Assembly: GCF_014204945.1 (NCBI RefSeq)
Contig: NZ_JACHMN010000002.1
Coordinates: forward strand, 3,061,001 to 3,125,000
Direction of reading: 5' to 3'
Length of the DNA stretch: 64,000 nt
Source: Allocatelliglobosispora scoriae
GTDB lineage: Bacteria; Actinomycetota; Actinomycetes; Mycobacteriales; Micromonosporaceae
Below, in pieces: positions 58,982 to 64,000 of the stretch. The notes under the pieces were generated by a model. It searched no databases and was not told where the DNA came from. It saw only the letters and a program-made list of their open reading frames with translations. Both the position numbers and the translations under genes were made by a program. Every line of letters starts with the position of its first letter. Positions within the stretch are counted from its first letter, which is position 1.

Positions 58982-59737
58982 TCAGACCACCGGCACTGGA
59001 CCCTTATAGGCATCCAGCGCCGCCTGAACGGAGCCGTCCACGGTGAGGTGGCCCTCGTTGATGAAGAGCCCACGCGTACAGAACCGGGTCAGGTCACCCT
59101 CATTGTGGGAGACGAGAATCAGGGTGCGACCCTCCCTGAGCAGCCTCTCCATCGTGTCATAGCACTTCAGGCGGAATTCCGTGTCGCCGACCGCCATCAC
59201 CTCGTCCACGAGCAGGATCGGGTGATTGAGTTGCGAAATAATGGAAAAGCCTAGCCGAACCTTCATACCGGACGAATAGTGCCGAACCGGCGTGTCCAGC
59301 GACTTCTCCACCTGCTCGCCCGCGAAGTTGACGATCTCGTCGAACTTGGCCTTGATCTGGGCCTTGGAGAGACCGTGCAGGGTCGCCACGAGCTGGAGGT
59401 TCTCCCGGCCGCTGAGGTCGCCGGAGAAACCGGCCGACAGCTCCAGCAGGGGGGCGACCCGGCCGCGCACCGCGATCGAGCCCTCGTCCGGGATCAGCAC
59501 CCCGGCGATGAGCTTGAGCAGCGTGCTCTTGCCCGTGCCGTTCTTGCCGATGACGCCGACCGCTTCGCCCGGCACGATGTCGAAGGTCAGGTTGCGCAGC
59601 GGCCAGAAGGAGCCGTCGCCGTTCGGGTTGCGGTTGCCGCCGCCGAACATGAAGGCCTCGCGCAGCCGCAGGTTGCGCTTGCGGCCCTTGACGAACCGGA
59701 CGCCCAGTCCTCGGGCACTGATGATGGGTTCGGTCAC
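58982..59737 (-). CDS. Polysaccharide/teichoic-acid ABC exporter ATPase (TagH/Wzt type)
   Basis: A 251-residue ABC ATPase with Walker A GKNGTGKST near residue 66, the signature HYSSGMKVRLGFS near 155 (the YSSGM form marks polysaccharide exporters), and Walker B HPILLVDEVMAVGD near 175. It powers export of the assembled polymer. It starts one base after the stop of the permease gene. Unlike Wzt it has no C-terminal carbohydrate-binding domain. Confidence 0.93.
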   Translation of the reverse strand: MTEPIISARGLGVRFVKGRKRNLRLREAFMFGGGNRNPNGDGSFWPLRNLTFDIVPGEAVGVIGKNGTGKSTLLKLIAGVLIPDEGSIAVRGRVAPLLELSAGFSGDLSGRENLQLVATLHGLSKAQIKAKFDEIVNFAGEQVEKSLDTPVRHYSSGMKVRLGFSIISQLNHPILLVDEVMAVGDTEFRLKCYDTMERLLREGRTLILVSHNEGDLTRFCTRGLFINEGHLTVDGSVQAALDAYKGPVPVV

Positions 59738-59738
59738 G

Positions 59739-60551
59739 TCACAGCTCCTTGAGGACGCTGGGCTCGAGCTTGCGGAACGACCACGCGCCGAAGAGCAGGA
59801 TGATGAGGCAGCCCGTCGCGGAGGTGATCAGCAGCGATGCCGGCGGCCAGCCCTGGCCGACCCACGCGACATGCTGCAATTCGAAGATACCGACCAGCGG
59901 GTTGGCCTCATAGAGCGTCTTGGCCCAATCCGGCAGCTTGTCGGTCTCCCGAACCTTGCTCAGCGGATAGACGATCGGCGCGCAGTAGAAGAGGATCCGC
60001 TGCGCCAGCCGGATGAACCGCTCGACGTCGCGCATCATCACGTTGAGCGCGGAGAGGAAGAGCGACAACCCGATCAGCAGCACGAACTGCAGCAACACCG
60101 CGAGCGGGATCGCCACCAGGGTCCGCCAGGTGAAGGAACCGTGCAGGATGATCGCGGCGATGATCAGGATCGGGATGCCGGCGAGATACTCCGCGAAACG
60201 ACCGGCGGTCCGGCCGATCGGGAAGATCTCCCGGGGAACCATGATCGTCGTGATCAGGCGGGCCTGGTTGGTCAGCGCCGTGGTCGACTCGCCCAGCGCG
60301 CTGCTGAACCACTGCCAGGCGAAGATGCCGGAGAGGATGAAGAGAACGTAGTTCTCGCCATCGCCCAGCCCCTGCCTGCCGTCGAAGAGCACGCCGAAGA
60401 CGAACCAGTAGATCAGGCCCATCGACAGCGGCTCGATCAAAGACCACACGTAGCCCAGCACCGAGGCTTGATATTTCACCGCCAGATCGCGCTGAACAAG
60501 CACCCGTAGCACGTTGCGGTGACTCCACACCGCAGCGACGCTCGAAGTCAC
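59739..60551 (-). CDS. Polysaccharide/teichoic-acid ABC exporter permease (TagG/Wzm type)
   Basis: A 270-residue ABC-2-type permease with six membrane helices (LIYWFVFGVLFDG, FILSGIFAWQWFSSALGES, ILIIAAIILHG, LLQFVLLIGLSLFLSALNV, and a C-terminal pair) and the RDVERF segment typical of Wzm/TagG. The GTG at 60551 follows GGAGGTCGC. It is the first gene of the wall-polymer operon. The frame runs on to 60602 without a ribosome-binding site. Confidence 0.92.
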   Translation of the reverse strand: MTSSVAAVWSHRNVLRVLVQRDLAVKYQASVLGYVWSLIEPLSMGLIYWFVFGVLFDGRQGLGDGENYVLFILSGIFAWQWFSSALGESTTALTNQARLITTIMVPREIFPIGRTAGRFAEYLAGIPILIIAAIILHGSFTWRTLVAIPLAVLLQFVLLIGLSLFLSALNVMMRDVERFIRLAQRILFYCAPIVYPLSKVRETDKLPDWAKTLYEANPLVGIFELQHVAWVGQGWPPASLLITSATGCLIILLFGAWSFRKLEPSVLKEL

Positions 60552-60623
60552 GCGACCTCCCGAATCATCCCTGGCCGCAGAGGGGTTAGGGCCAGCGGGC
60601 ACAAGGGTAACAGCGCATCGTGA

Positions 60624-61991
<1,368 letters not shown>

Positions 61992-62003
61992 GTCACCCTC
62001 TCC

Positions 62004-62029
62004 TACGTCGCACGGCGTTGTGCGATGTA
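62004..62029. promoter_or_regulatory. Inverted repeat in the sdaA leader
   Basis: TACGTCGCAC and GTGCGATGTA pair over nine of ten bases with a 6-base spacer, just upstream of the sdaA ribosome-binding site. It may be an operator or a 5'-UTR hairpin. Confidence 0.45.
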
Positions 62030-62045
62030 AGGATCAGACTACTGC

Positions 62046-62792
62046 TCAGGCGTTGCTGAAGGTAACCGTCACAGCGTCGTAGCCGAGGCTGTGCAAGAGC
62101 GCGATGAGCATCTTGCGGGTGTTCTCCTCAGCGGTGTTGAGCAGCGTGCTGTTGGCCGCAGCTTCCTTGATCTTGCTCTCGGCAGTGAGCAACGTCTCTC
62201 GCTGGCGGTTGGGGTCGCCATCGAAGAAGTCGCCGATCCGGTTGATCAGACCGCGCTCCTCGGCGAAGACATAGCTCCGCTCGTTGTTGAGGGCCGGGTC
62301 GTCGAGCTGTGGCGCCGGAAGCGTGATCTCGACGGACTTGCGGTCGGGCGAGACCTTGACGGCCGACTCGCCGAGGTTGCTGAAGTCGACATACGCCTGG
62401 ACCTTGCCGTCGGCGACATAGAGCGTGCGCTCGTTGACGAGCCAGTCCGGGACGTATTTCCGGTCCTTCTTCAGGTCGATGACGACCTGGAACTCACCCT
62501 CGGCGGCGGTGAAGCGGCTCAGGTCCTTGATCGAGATGAGCAGCGGCGGCTGGCTGGCGTCGGTCTTCTGCTCCGCGAAGGGGTTGCGGAACTCCGGCAG
62601 CCAGCCGGTCATGTTGATCCCGAGGGCGCCGACGACGAGCGCGGCGACGACGAGGAGTGTCCAGAACACCCGCCGACCGAACCGGTTGGGCCGCTCGACC
62701 GCGTAGGGACCGGAGACAGGCTCCAGCGACTTGCCCCTGCTCTTCGCGTAGACGGGCAGCTCTTTGGTCGGGTCCCTGGAATCGTCTGTCAC
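62046..62792 (-). CDS. DUF4230 family membrane-anchored protein
   Basis: A 248-residue protein with a hydrophilic head, one helix (VFWTLLVVAALVVGALGINM, near residue 45-65) and an extracytoplasmic domain of the DUF4230 type (GEFQVVIDLKKD, SVEITLPAPQL). Function unknown. The GTG at 62792 starts MTDDSRDPTKEL; the frame is open to 62918. It is divergent from the CDP-alcohol transferase. Confidence 0.82.
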   Translation of the reverse strand: MTDDSRDPTKELPVYAKSRGKSLEPVSGPYAVERPNRFGRRVFWTLLVVAALVVGALGINMTGWLPEFRNPFAEQKTDASQPPLLISIKDLSRFTAAEGEFQVVIDLKKDRKYVPDWLVNERTLYVADGKVQAYVDFSNLGESAVKVSPDRKSVEITLPAPQLDDPALNNERSYVFAEERGLINRIGDFFDGDPNRQRETLLTAESKIKEAAANSTLLNTAEENTRKMLIALLHSLGYDAVTVTFSNA

Positions 62793-62929
62793 GTTGAATA
62801 CCGTACGACGAGAGCGCGACACTTGATAGTCCTCGTGATCGGTGGGGCACCTGGGATCGGCTTTTGTGTTCTCCTGCTGCACAGGTAACGTTTCCCTGCT
62901 GCCGACCCCGTTAAACAAGGAGCCGTTTC

Positions 62930-63856
62930 GTGAGGCGTACGCCGCTCGCCGAGGTGCAGGCCCGCACGTACAAGGAACGTGATTCCTGGTGGACCGTGCT
63001 GCTCGTCGACCCGCTCGCCGGACGGCTCACCCGCCTGTTCGAGCCCTACCGGTGGGTGACGCCCAACCGGATCACGATCGTCGCCTTCCTCTTCGGGCTC
63101 GGCGCCGCGGCGGCGTTCGCCTTCGGCGGCGCGCGCGAGAGCTACCCGCTGATGATCGCCGGTGCCATCGCCTATCACTTCAGCTTCGTGATGGACTGCA
63201 TCGACGGCAAGATCGCCCGGCTCAACGGCACCGGCAGCGTCTTCGGCGCCTGGCTCGACTACATCTTCGACCGGCTGCGGATCGTGGTCTGCACGATCGC
63301 GCTGATGGGCGGGCAGTACGCCGCGACCAAGGACATCACGTTCCTGATCCTCGGCGGCGTCGTGGTCTTCCTCGACATGTTCCGCTACCTCAACTCGCTG
63401 GAGATCTTCCAGGTCAACACCGAGCTGCGGAACCGCCTCGACGAGGCGCGGGCGAGCGCCGGGCTCGTCTCCTCCGCCGAGCAGGGCAGCAACCCCGACG
63501 AGGTCGCCAAGCGAGCGGGCAACCGGTCGATGCTGGCGCTGGCGGGCGACTCGGCGGGCCTCGGCCTCTTCCAGAAGGTGCGCGCCGTCCTGCGGCGCAG
63601 CCGGATCCGACCGCACCTCGTCGGCGGGATCGAGTTCCAGATGGCGGTCTTCATCATCGCGCCGCTGCTCGGCGCCTGGACGATCGTGCCGGTCACCATC
63701 GTGAGCGGTGCTCTCATGGTCCTCTTCGAGCTCGCCGTGATCTACATGCTCTACCGGGCGACGATGAACGTCACCCGCCAGATCGAAGCGATCAAGGTGC
63801 CGGCTCAGCGCGCCGGCGAGCACGCGGCCGACCTCGCCGCCGTCCCCCAGAGCTGA
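62930..63856 (+). CDS. CDP-alcohol phosphatidyltransferase family protein
   Basis: A 308-residue membrane enzyme with five to six helices and the family motif D-x2-DG-x2-AR-x8-G-x3-D-x3-D, read here as DCIDGKIARLNGTGSVFGAWLDYIFD split across residues 86-111. It transfers a phosphatidyl or related group from a CDP-alcohol to an acceptor; the substrate (inositol, glycerol phosphate or a sugar alcohol) is not clear. AAGGAG precedes the GTG start. Its C-terminus (residues 180-308) is longer than minimal family members. Confidence 0.9.
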   Translation: MRRTPLAEVQARTYKERDSWWTVLLVDPLAGRLTRLFEPYRWVTPNRITIVAFLFGLGAAAAFAFGGARESYPLMIAGAIAYHFSFVMDCIDGKIARLNGTGSVFGAWLDYIFDRLRIVVCTIALMGGQYAATKDITFLILGGVVVFLDMFRYLNSLEIFQVNTELRNRLDEARASAGLVSSAEQGSNPDEVAKRAGNRSMLALAGDSAGLGLFQKVRAVLRRSRIRPHLVGGIEFQMAVFIIAPLLGAWTIVPVTIVSGALMVLFELAVIYMLYRATMNVTRQIEAIKVPAQRAGEHAADLAAVPQS

Positions 63857-63920
63857 GAGCGGCCGCTGCGGCACGGCGACGACTGGAGGCCCTGCTCGCG
63901 GGGCGGCTACTATGCCGGGC

Positions 63921-64000
63921 ATGACAACACCGACGTTGATCACCGTTGCTCCCACCGGCGCAGAGTCCACCAAAGCGGACGTTCCGGCGCTCCCGGTCAC
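63921..64000 (+). CDS. BKACE family protein, N-terminal fragment (cut by window end)
   Basis: The first 26 residues, MTTPTLITVAPTGAESTKAD and onward, match the N-terminus of 3-keto-5-aminohexanoate cleavage (BKACE) proteins, zinc enzymes that cleave beta-keto acids with acetyl-CoA. The rest is outside the window, so no catalytic residue can be checked. Confidence 0.6.
   Translation, partial: MTTPTLITVAPTGAESTKADVPALPV

Overview
The window is high-GC actinobacterial chromosome with frequent GTG starts and long head-to-tail operons. The gene set fits the Micromonosporaceae (Actinoplanes and relatives): an XRE regulator-HbhA-DUF2516 block like that of Mycobacterium, an ECF42/DGPF sigma pair, an actinomycete integrative and conjugative element (AICE), and a nonulosonic-acid wall-polymer locus. 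The family assignment is inference from gene content; no 16S gene is present.

Left chromosome (1-18.87 kb): a tRNA-Tyr, a Cys-cluster pentapeptide protein, an MFS exporter, HtpX, a FUSC-like protein, and a minus-strand block (XRE, HbhA, terminator, DUF2516, hydrolase, AlaX, EI24). Next comes a second minus-strand operon (PdxH, MFS, aldose epimerase, nitroreductase, asparaginase II) that appears to end at a perfect 31-bp-arm palindrome. SerC, a TetR/membrane-protein pair with two matching operators, PfkA and tRNA-Arg(CCU) follow.

Integrated element (18,874-35,557): a 16.7-kb AICE sits in the tRNA-Arg gene, bounded by a 46-bp direct repeat (attL/attR). Its minus-strand backbone runs membrane protein, FtsK/TraB-type translocase, then nine genes joined by 1-4 base start/stop overlaps, ending rep-xis-int. 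A GntR regulator with duplicated operators reads the other way, followed by an HTH/DUF5919-like protein coupled to an inositol-monophosphatase-family enzyme and a small HTH protein. The right third is AT-richer cargo: a gene-free stretch with a roughly 150-bp nested inverted repeat, an RloA/RloB-type ATPase-TOPRIM pair whose ATPase is frameshifted at a G6 run, an unknown winged-helix-like protein, a short membrane protein and the tail of a PIN-domain toxin.

Right chromosome (35.56-64 kb): an ECF42 sigma factor with its DGPF partner, an ankyrin protein, PspA and a TPM-type coiled-coil protein, transporters, three overlapping anchored proteins, a lipoprotein, a secreted PHB-depolymerase-like esterase and a sugar ABC ATPase. 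The last large unit (about 49.9-60.6 kb, minus strand) joins PseB, PseC, PseG and PseI with a TagF-like bifunctional transferase and a TagGH-type exporter. It is best read as synthesis and export of a pseudaminic-acid-type wall polymer (teichulosonic acid). SdaA, a DUF4230 protein, a CDP-alcohol phosphatidyltransferase and the start of a BKACE gene close the window. A family of about 74-bp palindromic repeats occurs four times between genes, and one copy supplies the C-terminus of the sigma factor.
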